Source: Pseudomonas sp. MM223
GTDB taxonomy: Bacteria > Pseudomonadota > Gammaproteobacteria > Pseudomonadales > Pseudomonadaceae
Assembly: GCA_947090765.1 (NCBI GenBank)
Contig: OX352322.1
Span: 5,253,501-5,317,500 of the forward strand
Direction: 5' to 3'
Length of the DNA: 64,000 nt
This document shows, piece by piece, positions 10,270-20,523 of this stretch (its first letter is position 1; each line of letters opens with the position of its first letter). The notes below the pieces were generated by a model. It searched no databases and was not told the DNA's origin. It saw only the letters and a list, made by a program, of their open reading frames with translations. A program made the position numbers and the translations under genes.

Positions 10270-11538
10270 ATGCGCGTGATGAAGTGGAGCATGATCGCCC
10301 TGGCCGTTACGGCAGGGACCTCGCAGTTGGCAATGGCCTCGGCACAAGACGAGTCCAAAGGTTTCATCGAAGACAGCAAGCTGAACGTCAAGACCCGCAT
10401 GCTGTACTTCAGCCGTGACTTCCGGAACGTCCCGAATGGCGCCCAGAGCCGCGCTGAAGAAACCGGCCTCGGCTTCCTCGGCACTTTCGAGTCGGGCTTC
10501 ACCCAGGGCACCGTAGGCTTCGGCGTTGACGCCATCGGCATGCTTGGCCTGAAACTGGACAGCGGCAAAGGCCGCGCCGGCACCGGCCTGTTCCCGGAAG
10601 GCTCCGACGGCCGCTCGCAGGATGATTACTCCGAAGGCGGCGGCGCTGTGAAAATGCGCATTTCCAACACTGTGCTCAAGTTCGGCGACCAGTTCACCGC
10701 ACTGCCAGTATTTGCTACCGACGACAGCCGCCTGCTGCCAGAAGTTGCTGAAGGTGGCTTGATCACCAGCAACGAAATCGATGGCCTGACCCTGCACGCC
10801 GGTCACTTCACGGCGCTGAACGCTCAGGCTCAGACTTACCACGACAGCCTTCAACTGAAGGAAGCCAACGTTGTCGGCGGCACCTATGCCTTCTCCGACA
10901 ACCTGAGCACCAGCCTCTACTACTCCAAGGTCGAAGACTACTGGCGCAAGTACTACGCCAACGTCAACTGGGCACTGCCGATCTCCGACAAGCAAGGCCT
11001 GGTGTTCGACTTCAACATCTATGACACCAAGAGCGAAGGCCACCTGGCCCGCGCCTACGATGGTGACAAGCTCGACAACCGTGCATTCAGCCTGTCGGCT
11101 GCCTACAACATCGGCGCTCACACCTTCACTCTGGCCTACCAGAAAGTGTCCGGTGATGGCGACTACGCTTACGGCGTGGACGGTGGCGGCACCATCTTCC
11201 TGGCCAACTCCGTGGCCCGTTCCGACTTTAACTCCGAAGACGAGAAGTCCTGGCAGGCTCGCTACGACTTGAACTTCGCTGAGTTCGGCATCCCAGGCCT
11301 GACCTTCATGACCCGTTACGTTCACGGCACCGGCGCCAACGTTTCGAGCGGCGACAACGGCAAAGAATGGGAACGCGACATCGATATCAAGTACGTGCTG
11401 CAGGAAGGCCCGGCCAAGGACCTGAGCTTCCGTATCCGTCAGGCTACCTACCGCTCCTCCGACGCCGTGTACCTGGACAGCTCCCCATCGATCGACGAAC
11501 TGCGCCTGATCGTGGAGTACCCGCTGAGCATCCTGTAA
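10270..11538 (+). CDS. oprD: OprD-family outer-membrane porin
   Basis: 422 residues. A signal peptide (MRVMKWSMIALAVTAGTSQLAMA) is followed by the mature start GFIEDSKL typical of OprD porins, then alternating beta-strand segments, and it ends with LRLIVEYPLSIL, the C-terminal aromatic/hydrophobic strand needed for BAM recognition. The family forms 18-stranded monomeric channels for basic amino acids or carboxylates. Position upstream of proS and a lipoprotein gene matches the oprD locus of P. aeruginosa, which is why I give the symbol; substrate is not provable from sequence. Confidence 0.88.
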   Translation: MRVMKWSMIALAVTAGTSQLAMASAQDESKGFIEDSKLNVKTRMLYFSRDFRNVPNGAQSRAEETGLGFLGTFESGFTQGTVGFGVDAIGMLGLKLDSGKGRAGTGLFPEGSDGRSQDDYSEGGGAVKMRISNTVLKFGDQFTALPVFATDDSRLLPEVAEGGLITSNEIDGLTLHAGHFTALNAQAQTYHDSLQLKEANVVGGTYAFSDNLSTSLYYSKVEDYWRKYYANVNWALPISDKQGLVFDFNIYDTKSEGHLARAYDGDKLDNRAFSLSAAYNIGAHTFTLAYQKVSGDGDYAYGVDGGGTIFLANSVARSDFNSEDEKSWQARYDLNFAEFGIPGLTFMTRYVHGTGANVSSGDNGKEWERDIDIKYVLQEGPAKDLSFRIRQATYRSSDAVYLDSSPSIDELRLIVEYPLSIL

Positions 11539-11564
11539 GCCTGGCTTGCAGTGCCCCGCACCTG

Positions 11565-11595
11565 AAAAGCCCGGCGATCTCGCCGGGCTTTTTCT
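11565..11595 (+). terminator. Rho-independent terminator after porin
   Basis: AAAGCCCGGCGA-TCT-CGCCGGGCTTTTT: a 10-bp GC stem with a T-tract, 27 bp after the porin stop. Confidence 0.92.
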
Positions 11596-11697
11596 TGGCT
11601 GACAAGCGTCACGCCCTGGGGCATCCTGTACGCCTTCGTTTCGCCCCCGTACAATGCGGGGCTATTTCAACGTCTTAGGCAATCGACACGGCTAACC

Positions 11698-13413
11698 ATG
11701 CGCACCAGTCAATATTTGCTCGCCACCCAGAAAGAAACCCCTGCCGACGCAGTGGTCATCAGCCATCAGCTCATGCTGCGCGCCGGCATGATCCGCAAAC
11801 TGGCCTCCGGCCTGTACACCTGGCTGCCGATGGGCCTGCGGGTAATGCGCAAGGTCGAGGCCGTGGTGCGCGAGGAAATGAACGCCGCCGGTGCCCTGGA
11901 AGTGCTGATGCCCAGCATCCAGCCTGCCGAGCTGTGGCAAGAATCCGGCCGCTGGGAGCAGTATGGCCCCGAGCTGCTGCGCCTGAAGGACCGCCACCAG
12001 CGTGACTTCTGCGTTGGCCCGACCCACGAAGAAGTCATCACCGACCTGGCCCGTAACGAGCTGTCCAGCTATAAACAGCTGCCGCTCAACATGTACCAGA
12101 TCCAGACCAAGTTCCGTGACGAGATCCGCCCGCGCTTCGGTTTGATGCGCGGCCGCGAATTCATCATGAAGGACGCCTATTCGTTCCATGCCGACCAGGC
12201 TTCCCTGCAGGAAACCTACGACCGCATGCACCAGGCGTACAGCAATGTATTCACCCGCCTGGGCCTGGATTTCCGCCCAGTGCAGGCCGACACCGGCTCC
12301 ATCGGTGGCAGCTACTCGCACGAATTCCATGTACTGGCCGAGTCCGGCGAAGACGACGTGATCTTCAGCGACAGCTCCGACTACGCCGCCAACATCGAGA
12401 AGGCCGAAGCCATCCCGCGTGAAACCGTGCGCCCTGCCCCAACCGAGGAGCTGCGCCTGGTCGACACCCCAGAGGCCAAGACCATCGCCCAGCTGGTGGA
12501 AAACCACGGCCTGGCGATCGAAAAAACCGTCAAGACCCTGATTGTGCGCGGCGCCGAAGAAGGCAAGCTGATTGCCCTGATCGTGCGTGGCGATCACGAA
12601 CTGAACGAAATCAAGGCCACCAAGCTGGAACAGGTTGCCGACCCACTGGTCATGGCCACCGAAGCCGAGCTGCGCGACGCCATTGGCGCCGGCGCCGGCT
12701 CGCTCGGCCCGCTGAACCTGCCACTGGAATGCATCATCGACCGTTCGGTTGCCCTGATGAGCGACTTCGGCATCGGCGCCAACATCGACGACAAGCACTA
12801 CTTCGGCGTGAACTGGGAGCGCGACCTGCCGGTTCCACAGGTCGCCGACCTGCGTAACGTGGTCGAAGGCGACCCAAGCCCGGACGGCCAGGGCACCCTG
12901 GTGATCAAGCGCGGCATCGAAGTGGGCCACATCTTCCAGTTGGGTACCAAGTACAGCGAGGCGCTGAAGTGCCAGGTACTGGGCGAAAACGGCAAGCCGG
13001 TCGTGCTGTCGATGGGTTGCTACGGCATCGGTGTGTCCCGCGTGGTCGCCGCTGCCATCGAGCAGAGCTATGACGACAAGGGCATCATCTGGAACGACGC
13101 CCTGGCCCCGTTCCAGATCGCCCTGGTACCGCTGCGCTACGAAACCGAAGTGGTCCGCGAGGCAACCGACAAGCTGTACGCCGAACTGACCGCCGCCGGC
13201 TTCGAAGTGCTGCTGGACGACCGTGACAAAAAGACCAGCCCAGGCATCAAGTTTGCCGACATGGAGCTGATCGGCATTCCACACCGCATCGTCGTCAGCG
13301 ATCGCGGCCTGGCCGAAGGCAACCTGGAGTACAAGCACCGCACCGAGCAGGACGCCCAGGCGTTGCCGCTCAATGAAGTGCTGAGCTTCCTGCAGGCCCG
13401 CGTTCGCCGCTGA
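11698..13413 (+). CDS. proS: Prolyl-tRNA synthetase
   Basis: 571 residues, class II bacterial-type ProRS. Motif 2 ([21 protein letters not shown] split around residue 140-160), the inserted cis-editing domain at about 240-400 that clears Ala-tRNA(Pro), motif 3 in [16 protein letters not shown], and a C-terminal anticodon-binding domain ending with [12 protein letters not shown] are all visible. Length is normal. It is transcribed with the downstream lipoprotein gene, with a gap of about 20 bp. Confidence 0.97.
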   Translation: MRTSQYLLATQKETPADAVVISHQLMLRAGMIRKLASGLYTWLPMGLRVMRKVEAVVREEMNAAGALEVLMPSIQPAELWQESGRWEQYGPELLRLKDRHQRDFCVGPTHEEVITDLARNELSSYKQLPLNMYQIQTKFRDEIRPRFGLMRGREFIMKDAYSFHADQASLQETYDRMHQAYSNVFTRLGLDFRPVQADTGSIGGSYSHEFHVLAESGEDDVIFSDSSDYAANIEKAEAIPRETVRPAPTEELRLVDTPEAKTIAQLVENHGLAIEKTVKTLIVRGAEEGKLIALIVRGDHELNEIKATKLEQVADPLVMATEAELRDAIGAGAGSLGPLNLPLECIIDRSVALMSDFGIGANIDDKHYFGVNWERDLPVPQVADLRNVVEGDPSPDGQGTLVIKRGIEVGHIFQLGTKYSEALKCQVLGENGKPVVLSMGCYGIGVSRVVAAAIEQSYDDKGIIWNDALAPFQIALVPLRYETEVVREATDKLYAELTAAGFEVLLDDRDKKTSPGIKFADMELIGIPHRIVVSDRGLAEGNLEYKHRTEQDAQALPLNEVLSFLQARVRR

Positions 13414-13433
13414 TAACCAATGCACGAGTGATC

Positions 13434-14387
13434 ATGTTCAAGCGAAGTACCTTTACCCTGGGGGGCGCCGCACTGTGCGGCGCCCTGCTCGTCAGCGGCT
13501 GCGCCAACCAGATGTCCCAGCGCAGCGACCTTGAGGAGCGCGTCGAGCGCAAATTGCTCGAGCACACCCTGCAGATCGATGTCGGCGAGCCGAAGGTGAT
13601 GGAGCTTCCGCAACGACGTGTGCGCGTGCACGAGCAGAAGCGCTTCGAAGTCACCGAATTCGAAGTCACCCGTCGCTACGACCGCTACACGCCTTACCAG
13701 CCCTGGCGGGAGGTGTACGAGATCCCGCTGGGTGCAGTGGCCGTGGTGGCGGGCGTCGGCGCCAACGTGGTCAACATCTTCGCCTTGGGCAACCTGCCGG
13801 AAAGCATCACCCACGACTGGCTCAGCTACGGCGTGGACGGGCTCAACCCGTTCATGAACGTGCCGTCCAACGGGCGTGCCCAGCAGAACCTGGCCGGGAT
13901 CAGCGAAGTGCAGAAAGGCAAACGCGAGGAATCCACCAGCGTGCCCTGGAGCGAGCGCCTGGTCGAGGTCAAGGCCGGCAAGATGACCCACGAACTGACC
14001 ACCGACAGGAACGGCGTGCTGCGCCTGAACCTGCTCGACAGCCCGTTCTCGGAACAAAACCTCAACCACGTCGGCACCCTGCACCTTCAGGTACTCGATG
14101 AGGACAACGCGGTACGGGGTGATGCCAGCCTGCTGGTCAGCGCCACCTTGCGCAACAAGCTGCTCGAAGCCCATGAACTGATCTTCGACGACCTCGAAGA
14201 TGACGATGTTGACCAATGGGTGCATAGGGTCAAGCGCCTGTCGGAGCTGGGCCTTGAAGAAGAAGCCAGTGAAATGGAACAAAGCCTGATTGAGCTGACC
14301 CGCAACGATCCGGAACTGCAGCAGGAGTTTCTGCAAACGCTGACCAAGGCCACTGGCCGGTTGGTGGCAGATCCAGGCGTGCAGTAA
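13434..14387 (+). CDS. Conserved lipoprotein downstream of proS
   Basis: About 317 residues. A type II signal with lipobox LVSGC (Cys about residue 23 from ATG 13434) marks it as a lipoprotein; the residue after Cys is Ala, consistent with outer-membrane sorting. The mature part is rich in Arg/Glu near its start, contains a glycine-rich hydrophobic stretch (LGAVAVVAGVGANVVNIFALG) and an acidic C-terminal helical region (FDDLEDDDVDQW). A GTG two codons upstream is an alternative start. Position after proS is conserved in Pseudomonas. Function unknown. Confidence 0.82.
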   Translation: MFKRSTFTLGGAALCGALLVSGCANQMSQRSDLEERVERKLLEHTLQIDVGEPKVMELPQRRVRVHEQKRFEVTEFEVTRRYDRYTPYQPWREVYEIPLGAVAVVAGVGANVVNIFALGNLPESITHDWLSYGVDGLNPFMNVPSNGRAQQNLAGISEVQKGKREESTSVPWSERLVEVKAGKMTHELTTDRNGVLRLNLLDSPFSEQNLNHVGTLHLQVLDEDNAVRGDASLLVSATLRNKLLEAHELIFDDLEDDDVDQWVHRVKRLSELGLEEEASEMEQSLIELTRNDPELQQEFLQTLTKATGRLVADPGVQ

Positions 14388-14390
14388 TAG

Positions 14391-14415
14391 AAGGGGCCGC
14401 TATGCGGCCCCTTTC
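14391..14415. terminator. Bidirectional terminator
   Basis: AAGGGGCCGC-TAT-GCGGCCCCTTT stem between the convergent lipoprotein gene and dinB, with weak T-tracts on both sides. Confidence 0.8.
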
Positions 14416-15478
14416 ATTTAGGCGGGAACAACTCCAACTGTTCATGCGCGCCGCGCAAGTCGCGTAACCTCACCCCTACCCCCAGCAAGCGCACCGGCTT
14501 GCCACCACGGGCGAACGCCTGCCGCAGCAGCTGCCGATAACTTTCAAGGTCCCGACCGGCCCCCGCCTGCTCCATGGTGGTCTGGCTGAAGTCATGGAAC
14601 TTGACCTTGACGAACGGCTTGTCCGGCCGATAGCTACTGTCCATACGGGCGATGCGCTCATTCAGGCTTTCCAGCAATTCGGGCAACCGCGCCAGGCAAC
14701 TGGCCAGGTCCGGCAGGTCGGTGTCGTAGGTGTTTTCCACGCTGACTGACTGCCTACGGCTGTCATTGTGCACGGCACGCTCGTCAATGCCCCGCGCCAG
14801 CCCCCACAAACGCTCGCCAAAGCTGCCAAACTCACGCACCAAGGCCAAGCGCGACCACTCGCGCAGGTCAAGGCAGGTGTCGATACCCAGCCGTGCCAGC
14901 TTGTCTGCCGTCACTTTGCCCACCCCATGCAACCTGGCCACCGGCAAGGCGGCGACAAAGGCTTCCACCTCGCCCGGGGTAATCACGAATAGCCCATTGG
15001 GCTTGCGCCAGTCACTGGCAATCTTGGCCAGGAACTTGTTAGGCGCCACACCTGCCGACACGGTGATATGCAAGGTACGGGCGACGCGCCGGCGGATATC
15101 CTCGGCGATGCGCGTGGCGCTGCCCGAATACCATTGGCTGTCGCTCACATCCAGGTAGGCTTCGTCCAGCGACAAAGGCTCGATCAGCTCGGTATAGTCG
15201 CGGAAGATCGCGTGGATTTCCCGCGAGGCCTCACGGTAGGCCTCGAAGCGCGGTTTGACGATCAGCAGGTCGGGGCACAGCTTCAGCGCATGCCGCGACG
15301 ACATGGCCGAGCGCACACCATAGGCGCGCGCTTCATAGTTGCAGGTGGCGATCACCCCACGGTGCTCGGGCGAGCCACCAACTGCCATGGGCCGCCCGGC
15401 CAGGCGCGGGTCGTCACGCATCTCGATCGCAGCGTAGAAGCAATCGCAGTCGACGTGGATGATCTTGCGCAAGGACAT
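14414..15478 (-). CDS. dinB: DNA polymerase IV (Y family)
   Basis: 354-residue translesion polymerase. Palm motifs IIHVDCDCFYAAIE (catalytic Asp) and LSLDEAYLDV (catalytic Asp-Glu) are present, followed by the helix-hairpin-helix thumb VARLHGVGKVTADKL and the little-finger domain. It ends with LELFP, resembling the beta-clamp binding motif at Pol IV C-termini. A LexA box lies 16 bp upstream of the ATG, so SOS induction is expected. Confidence 0.96.
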   Translation of the reverse strand: MSLRKIIHVDCDCFYAAIEMRDDPRLAGRPMAVGGSPEHRGVIATCNYEARAYGVRSAMSSRHALKLCPDLLIVKPRFEAYREASREIHAIFRDYTELIEPLSLDEAYLDVSDSQWYSGSATRIAEDIRRRVARTLHITVSAGVAPNKFLAKIASDWRKPNGLFVITPGEVEAFVAALPVARLHGVGKVTADKLARLGIDTCLDLREWSRLALVREFGSFGERLWGLARGIDERAVHNDSRRQSVSVENTYDTDLPDLASCLARLPELLESLNERIARMDSSYRPDKPFVKVKFHDFSQTTMEQAGAGRDLESYRQLLRQAFARGGKPVRLLGVGVRLRDLRGAHEQLELFPPK

Positions 15479-15493
15479 GGACGGCCGTCAGCA

Positions 15494-15509
15494 CTGTAAA
15501 TTCATACAG
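15494..15509 (-). promoter_or_regulatory. LexA (SOS) box of dinB
   Basis: CTGTAAATTCATACAG: matches the gammaproteobacterial SOS box CTG-N10-CAG with AT-rich inner bases, 16 bp upstream of the dinB ATG. Confidence 0.88.
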
Positions 15510-15651
15510 ATAGTATCGCATGCGACCTACCTGAAACACCTCACCCGCTGCATCACCCGACAATCTGCCTGAAAGCCCCGTCGCGCCTGACCCGCTTGCT
15601 GCCAGCAAACGCTAAGGGTTTGAACAAAAAAGGGTTTTCCAATGAAACTGC

Positions 15652-15679
15652 TTGACACTGGGGCGTAAATCCGTAGAAT
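15652..15679 (+). promoter_or_regulatory. Sigma-70 promoter of first initiator tRNA
   Basis: TTGACA (15652-15657), 16-bp spacer, TAGAAT (15674-15679); the tRNA begins 13 bp downstream. Confidence 0.88.
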
Positions 15680-15692
15680 TCGATCTCACAGG

Positions 15693-15769
<77 letters not shown>

Positions 15770-15777
15770 GATTAAAG

Positions 15778-15809
15778 AAAAGGCCACTGTTCATACAATG
15801 GCCTTTTTC
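15778..15809 (+). terminator. Terminator of tRNA-fMet copy 1
   Basis: AAAGGCCA / TGGCCTTTTT stem with T-tract, starting about 9 bp after the tRNA. Confidence 0.9.
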
Positions 15810-15863
15810 TTTGCCTTCAAAAAAGCAACGCCGAAAAACCTTTGTTAAATCAAAGCTTAGCGC

Positions 15864-15891
15864 TTGACACTCCCTCAACAAACTGTAGAAT
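15864..15891 (+). promoter_or_regulatory. Sigma-70 promoter of second initiator tRNA
   Basis: TTGACA (15864-15869), 16-bp spacer, TAGAAT (15886-15891), followed by a GC-rich discriminator (GCGCCCC) typical of stringently controlled promoters. Confidence 0.88.
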
Positions 15892-15903
15892 GCGCCCCAC
15901 AGA

Positions 15904-15980
<77 letters not shown>

Positions 15981-15987
15981 AGTTCAA

Positions 15988-16019
15988 GAAAAGGCCACTG
16001 TTAACACAGTGGCCTTTTT
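15988..16019 (+). terminator. Terminator of tRNA-fMet copy 2
   Basis: AAAGGCCACTG / CAGTGGCCTTTTT stem with T-tract. Confidence 0.9.
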
Positions 16020-16074
16020 CTTTGTCCGCGAAAAAGCAACTTGGGAAAAACCTCGACAAATCAAAGCTTAGCGC

Positions 16075-16102
16075 TTGACATACAAACCACACGCTGTAGA
16101 AT
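16075..16102 (+). promoter_or_regulatory. Sigma-70 promoter of third initiator tRNA
   Basis: TTGACA (16075-16080), 16-bp spacer, TAGAAT (16097-16102), followed by CCGCCCC discriminator. Confidence 0.88.
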
Positions 16103-16114
16103 CCGCCCCACTGA

Positions 16115-16191
<77 letters not shown>

Positions 16192-16204
16192 TATTCGTCA
16201 GAAC

Positions 16205-16237
16205 AAACCCCGCCTGTGTAACAGCAGCGCGGGGTTT
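16205..16237 (+). terminator. Terminator of tRNA-fMet copy 3
   Basis: AAACCCCGC / GCGGGGTTT stem after the third tRNA; sequence unlike the other two terminators. Confidence 0.8.
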
Positions 16238-16452
16238 GTTGCGTCTGCCCTCCCGGTTTTTCGTCGCCTCGATTATCCCCACCGCCCAGCCAACCCACAG
16301 GCTTGAAGCATCGCGCCCATGATGAACTATCTTTAACCCTGCCAGGCCGCTGAAAGCGCCTGAGCCCGGAGTAACATTGGATACGTTTTTCTAAGGGACT
16401 TTCACTTGGCCGTACCTCGCCTCGTCCTCGCGCTGCATGCCCGAGGCAATTC

Positions 16453-19096
16453 ATGACTTCACACAACCCCGAACCTCCGGTGCCACTCGCCTCGGCGCTA
16501 CCCGGTGCCGTGCAGCGTCTGCCCTTGCTCGAACGCCTCAGCCGCTACCGTCAGCCCATCGGCCTGGTAGTGACCCTGGTGCTGTTCACCATGGCCTTGG
16601 TTGCCTGCCGCCACCTGCTGAGCGAGCTGGACATCTACGCCTTGCACGATGCCATGCTCAGCGTACCGGCACAGTCGGTGCTAGGCGCCTTGCTGGCGAC
16701 CGTGCTCGGCTTCGTGATCTTGCTGGGTTACGAGTGGTCGGCCAGCCGCTATGCCGGCGTGAAACTGCCGGCACGCAGCCTGGTGCTGGGCGGCTTCAGC
16801 GCCTTTGCCATCGGCAACGCCATCGGCCTGTCGATGCTTTCGGGCGGCTCGGTGCGTTACCGCCTTTATGCACGCCAGGGGCTGGGTGCTGGCGAAGTCG
16901 CACGCATGACCGTATTCGCCAGCCTGTCACTGGGCTGCGCGCTGCCACCCTTGGCCGCCTTGGCAACCTTGAGCGACCTGCCGGCCGCCTCGACGGCACT
17001 GGGGTTGGCGCCAGGCCTGCTGGCAGGTATCGCCACCGCCGTACTGGTCGCCTCCGCCCTGCTGGTGTTCGGCTTGTACCGCCGGCGCCTGGCCGAACAA
17101 CCGCTGGCCAATAACCTGCTGGTGCAACTGGGCCGCCGCACCCTGCGCCTGCCCGGCGCACGACTGGCCGCCCTGCAATTGCTGATTACCGCGCTGGATG
17201 TGGCAGCCGCTGCTACCGTGCTGTACCTGCTGCTGCCCGAAGCCCCTCCCTTCGGCGCGTTTGTGCTGGTGTACCTGCTGGCCTTGGCTGCTGGCGTGCT
17301 CAGCCACGTACCGGGCGGCGTCGGGGTGTTTGAAGCCATTTTGCTGGCGGCCTTTGCCGACCAACTCGGTGCCGCGCCACTGGCGGCTGCCCTGCTGCTT
17401 TACCGGCTGATCTACGTGGTGCTGCCACTGCTGCTGGCCTGCGTGCTGCTGCTGGCCAATGAAGCCCGGCGCCTGCTGTTTGCACAGCAGGCCATCAAGG
17501 CCGCCTCTGGGATGGCCGCCCCAATCCTGTCGATACTGGTATTCCTTTCCGGGGTGGTGCTGCTGTTTTCCGGCGTCACACCCGAAATCGACACGCGTCT
17601 GGAGCACATGGGCTTTCTGGTACCGCACCGGCTGATCGATGCCTCGCACTTTGGCGCCAGCCTGATCGGCGTGCTGTGCCTGCTGCTGGCCCAAGGCCTG
17701 CGCCGCCGGCTGTCCGCCGCCTGGCTGCTGACTACCGTGCTGTTGCTGGTCGGCGCCTTGCTGTCGCTACTCAAGGGCTTTGACTGGGAAGAGGCTTGCC
17801 TGCTGACCTTCACCGCTGCCCTGCTGGCCCTGTTCCGTCGTTCGTTCTACCGCCCCAGCCGCCTGCTGGAGCTGCCATTTTCGCCGGTGTTCCTGGTGGC
17901 CAGCGCCTGCGCCGTCGGTGCATCGGTGTGGCTGCTGCTGTTCGCCTATCAGGATGTGCCCTACAGCCATCAGCTGTGGTGGCAGTTCACCCTCGATGCC
18001 GACGCACCGCGTGGCCTGCGCGCCGCCATGGGCAGCGCCTTGTTGCTGGCTGCCTTGGCGCTGACCTGGCTGCTGCGCACCGCGCCGCCGATAATCCACC
18101 TGCCCGACGAGGAAGAACTGCAGCGCGCCAACCGTATTCTGTTGGCTTCCGACCAACCCGACGGCGGCCTGGCCCTGACCGGCGACAAGGCGTTGCTGTT
18201 CCACCCCCGCGACAATGCCTTCCTTATGTACGCCCGTCGCGGCCGCAGCCTGGTGGCCCTGTACGACCCGATCGGCCCGGCCCAGGAGCGCGCCGAGATG
18301 ATCTGGCAGTTCCGTGACCTGTGCGACCTGCACCACGCCCGGCCGGTGTTCTACCAGGTGCGCGCCGAAAACCTGCCGTTCTACATGGACATTGGTTTGA
18401 CCGCATTGAAACTGGGTGAGGAAGCCCGGGTCGACTTGCGCCGCTTCGATCTCGAGGCCAAGGGCAAGGAGATGAAGGACCTGCGCTACACCTGGAACCG
18501 CGGTGGCCGCGACGGCCTGAGCCTGGAAATTCACGAGCCCGGCCATGCCCCGCTGGCAGAGCCTGAAGGAAATTTCCGATGCCTGGCTCGGCGGCAAGAA
18601 CGTGCGCGAGAAGGGCTTTTCACTGGGGCGCTTCAGCCCGGAGTACCTGCAGCACTTCCGCATTGCCCTGATTCGCTTCCAGGGCCGGCCGGTGGCCTTT
18701 GCCAACCTGCTGGAGACCCACAGCAACGAACTGGCCAGCCTCGACCTGATGCGTGCGCACCCCGAGGCGCCGAAGCTGACCATGGAGTTCATGATGATCG
18801 GCCTGATCCTGCACTATAAAAACCATGAGTATTCGCGCTTCAGCCTCGGCATGGTACCGCTTTCCGGGCTTCAGCCGCGGCGTGGCGCGCCCCTGACCCA
18901 ACGCCTGGGCTCGATGGTGTTCCGCCGGGGCGAGCAGCTTTACAACTTCCAGGGGCTTCGGCGCTTCAAGGACAAGTTCCAACCGGACTGGGAACCCCGC
19001 TACATGGCCGTGCCGGCCGGGCTCGACCCGCTGGTGGCACTGGCCGATACTGCCGCCCTGATTGCAGGCGGCCTGACTGGATTGGTGAAACGTTGA
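16453..19096 (+). CDS. mprF: MprF aminoacyl-phosphatidylglycerol synthase/flippase, frame broken near 18563
   Basis: About 880 residues when the two frames are joined. The N-terminal half has a dozen or more membrane helices (flippase/UPF0104 region, including LSHVPGGVGVFEAILLAAF). The cytosolic C-terminal domain (DUF2156) has MYARRGRSLVALYDPIG and, in the second frame, ISDAWLGGKNVREKGFSLG and LQPRRGAPLTQRLG. In P. aeruginosa the enzyme makes alanyl-phosphatidylglycerol. The frame changes near the CC at 18562-18563: dropping one C gives the continuous family sequence ending LIAGGLTGLVKR. I infer a one-base consensus error. The stop overlaps the virJ start. Confidence 0.9.
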
Positions 19097-20388
19097 TGAC
19101 CCGACGCTTTTGGCTGTACCTGCTGGTTCCCCTGCTGCTGGCCGCCCTGGGGGGTGCGCTGGCGTTCTGGCTGTGGACGCGCCCGGCTCCCGAGGCGCGC
19201 CTGGAACAATTGAGCATCAATGACACCAGCATCACCCGCGTGACCCCTGGCGTGCACCCCAAGGCCCGAGTGGCCATCGGTGTGCCACAGGATCAGGCGC
19301 TGACCGACAAGCAACTGCTCGACCTGAGCCAGGCCGGTGAAGCCCAGCTGGTGCAGGTGATTTTGCCGCCTAACGACTGCAGCAAGCAGCAACAGGTCAT
19401 GGACCAGGCCTTGGCCGAGCTGCCGGAAAAACCGACATTGGTAGCCGGTATCGGCCCTGGCGCCGCCCAGGCCTGGCGCTGGCTGGCCAGCCAGAACGAT
19501 GACAAGGCGCGGGCCATTTCCGTGGACTTCACCGTCGAGCAACCCGGCTGCCAGGCACCGCTGCCCAAATCGGCTGCCCATGGCCACTGGAACGTCGCCT
19601 GGAACGACAACCCGGATGACGCCAGCGCCGCCTTCGTACGCGACCAGGCCAATGCCGAAACCAGCATCAGCGACTACGACATCCATCTGCCACAAGTGCT
19701 CAAGGCCCAGCTGACCCAGGCCCTGGTAGGCCACGACGGCAACGCCCTCGCCATCCCCGTGGTCGAAGTGCCGGCTGGGCAGACCACCGACACGGTCACC
19801 CTGTTCCTTTCCGGTGACGGCGGCTGGCGGGACCTGGACCGCGATGTTGCCGGCGAAATGGCCAAGCTTGGCTACCCGGTGGTGGGTATCGACACACTGC
19901 GCTACTACTGGCAGCACAAAACCCCGGAGCAGAGTGCGGCCGACCTGTCCGAACTGATGCAGCACTACCGGCAGAAGTGGGGTACCAAGCGGTTCGTACT
20001 GACTGGCTATTCGTTTGGTGCCGATGTGCTACCGGCGATCTACAACCGCCTGCCGGTGGAGGATCAGCAACGTATCGACGCGGTGATGCTGCTGGCATTT
20101 GCCCGCAGCGGCAGCTTCGAGATCGAGGTAGAGGGCTGGCTGGGCAAGGAAGGCCAGGAAGCACCCACCGGGCCGGAAATGGCCAGGCTGCCAGCCTCCA
20201 AGGTGGTGTGCGTGTATGGCGTGGAAGAGACCGACGAGAGCGGTTGCACCGAGAAGACCGCAGTGGGTGAACGCCTGAAGCTGCCTGGGGGGCACCATTT
20301 TGACGAGAACTACCCGGCGCTGGCCAAGCGCTTGATTGGCGAGATCGAGACCCGCCAAGGCAAATCTAACGTAGCCGAGCAGAACTGA
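19096..20388 (+). CDS. virJ: VirJ/AcvB-type periplasmic hydrolase
   Basis: About 430 residues, with an N-terminal anchor or signal helix (WLYLLVPLLLAALGGALAFWLW) and a C-terminal alpha/beta-hydrolase domain with oxyanion segment LFLSGDGGWRDLD, nucleophile elbow GYSFGAD and catalytic-His region GGHHFDENY. The start ATG overlaps the mprF stop by one base (TGATG), indicating coupling. In P. aeruginosa the gene beside mprF encodes an alanyl-PG hydrolase, so the pair likely makes and removes the modified lipid. The TTG one codon upstream is not needed. Confidence 0.88.
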   Translation: MTRRFWLYLLVPLLLAALGGALAFWLWTRPAPEARLEQLSINDTSITRVTPGVHPKARVAIGVPQDQALTDKQLLDLSQAGEAQLVQVILPPNDCSKQQQVMDQALAELPEKPTLVAGIGPGAAQAWRWLASQNDDKARAISVDFTVEQPGCQAPLPKSAAHGHWNVAWNDNPDDASAAFVRDQANAETSISDYDIHLPQVLKAQLTQALVGHDGNALAIPVVEVPAGQTTDTVTLFLSGDGGWRDLDRDVAGEMAKLGYPVVGIDTLRYYWQHKTPEQSAADLSELMQHYRQKWGTKRFVLTGYSFGADVLPAIYNRLPVEDQQRIDAVMLLAFARSGSFEIEVEGWLGKEGQEAPTGPEMARLPASKVVCVYGVEETDESGCTEKTAVGERLKLPGGHHFDENYPALAKRLIGEIETRQGKSNVAEQN

Positions 20389-20396
20389 CAAAGATC

Positions 20397-20517
20397 GGGG
20401 CCGCTTTGCGGCCCATCGCCGGCAAGCCAGGCTCCCACAAGTACTGCGCAGATGTTCAGCGTTGCACGGTACCTGTGGGAGCCTGGCTTGCCGGCGATGG
20501 GCTGCAAAGCAGCCCCC
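20397..20517. repeat. REP pair (inverted), GCCGGCAAGCCAG subfamily
   Basis: Inverted arms containing CATCGCCGGCAAGCCAGGCT and its complement plus GGGGCCGCTTTGCGGCCC-type outer stems, between the convergent virJ and kup genes. May also terminate both transcripts. Confidence 0.9.
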
Positions 20518-20523
20518 TGGCAA

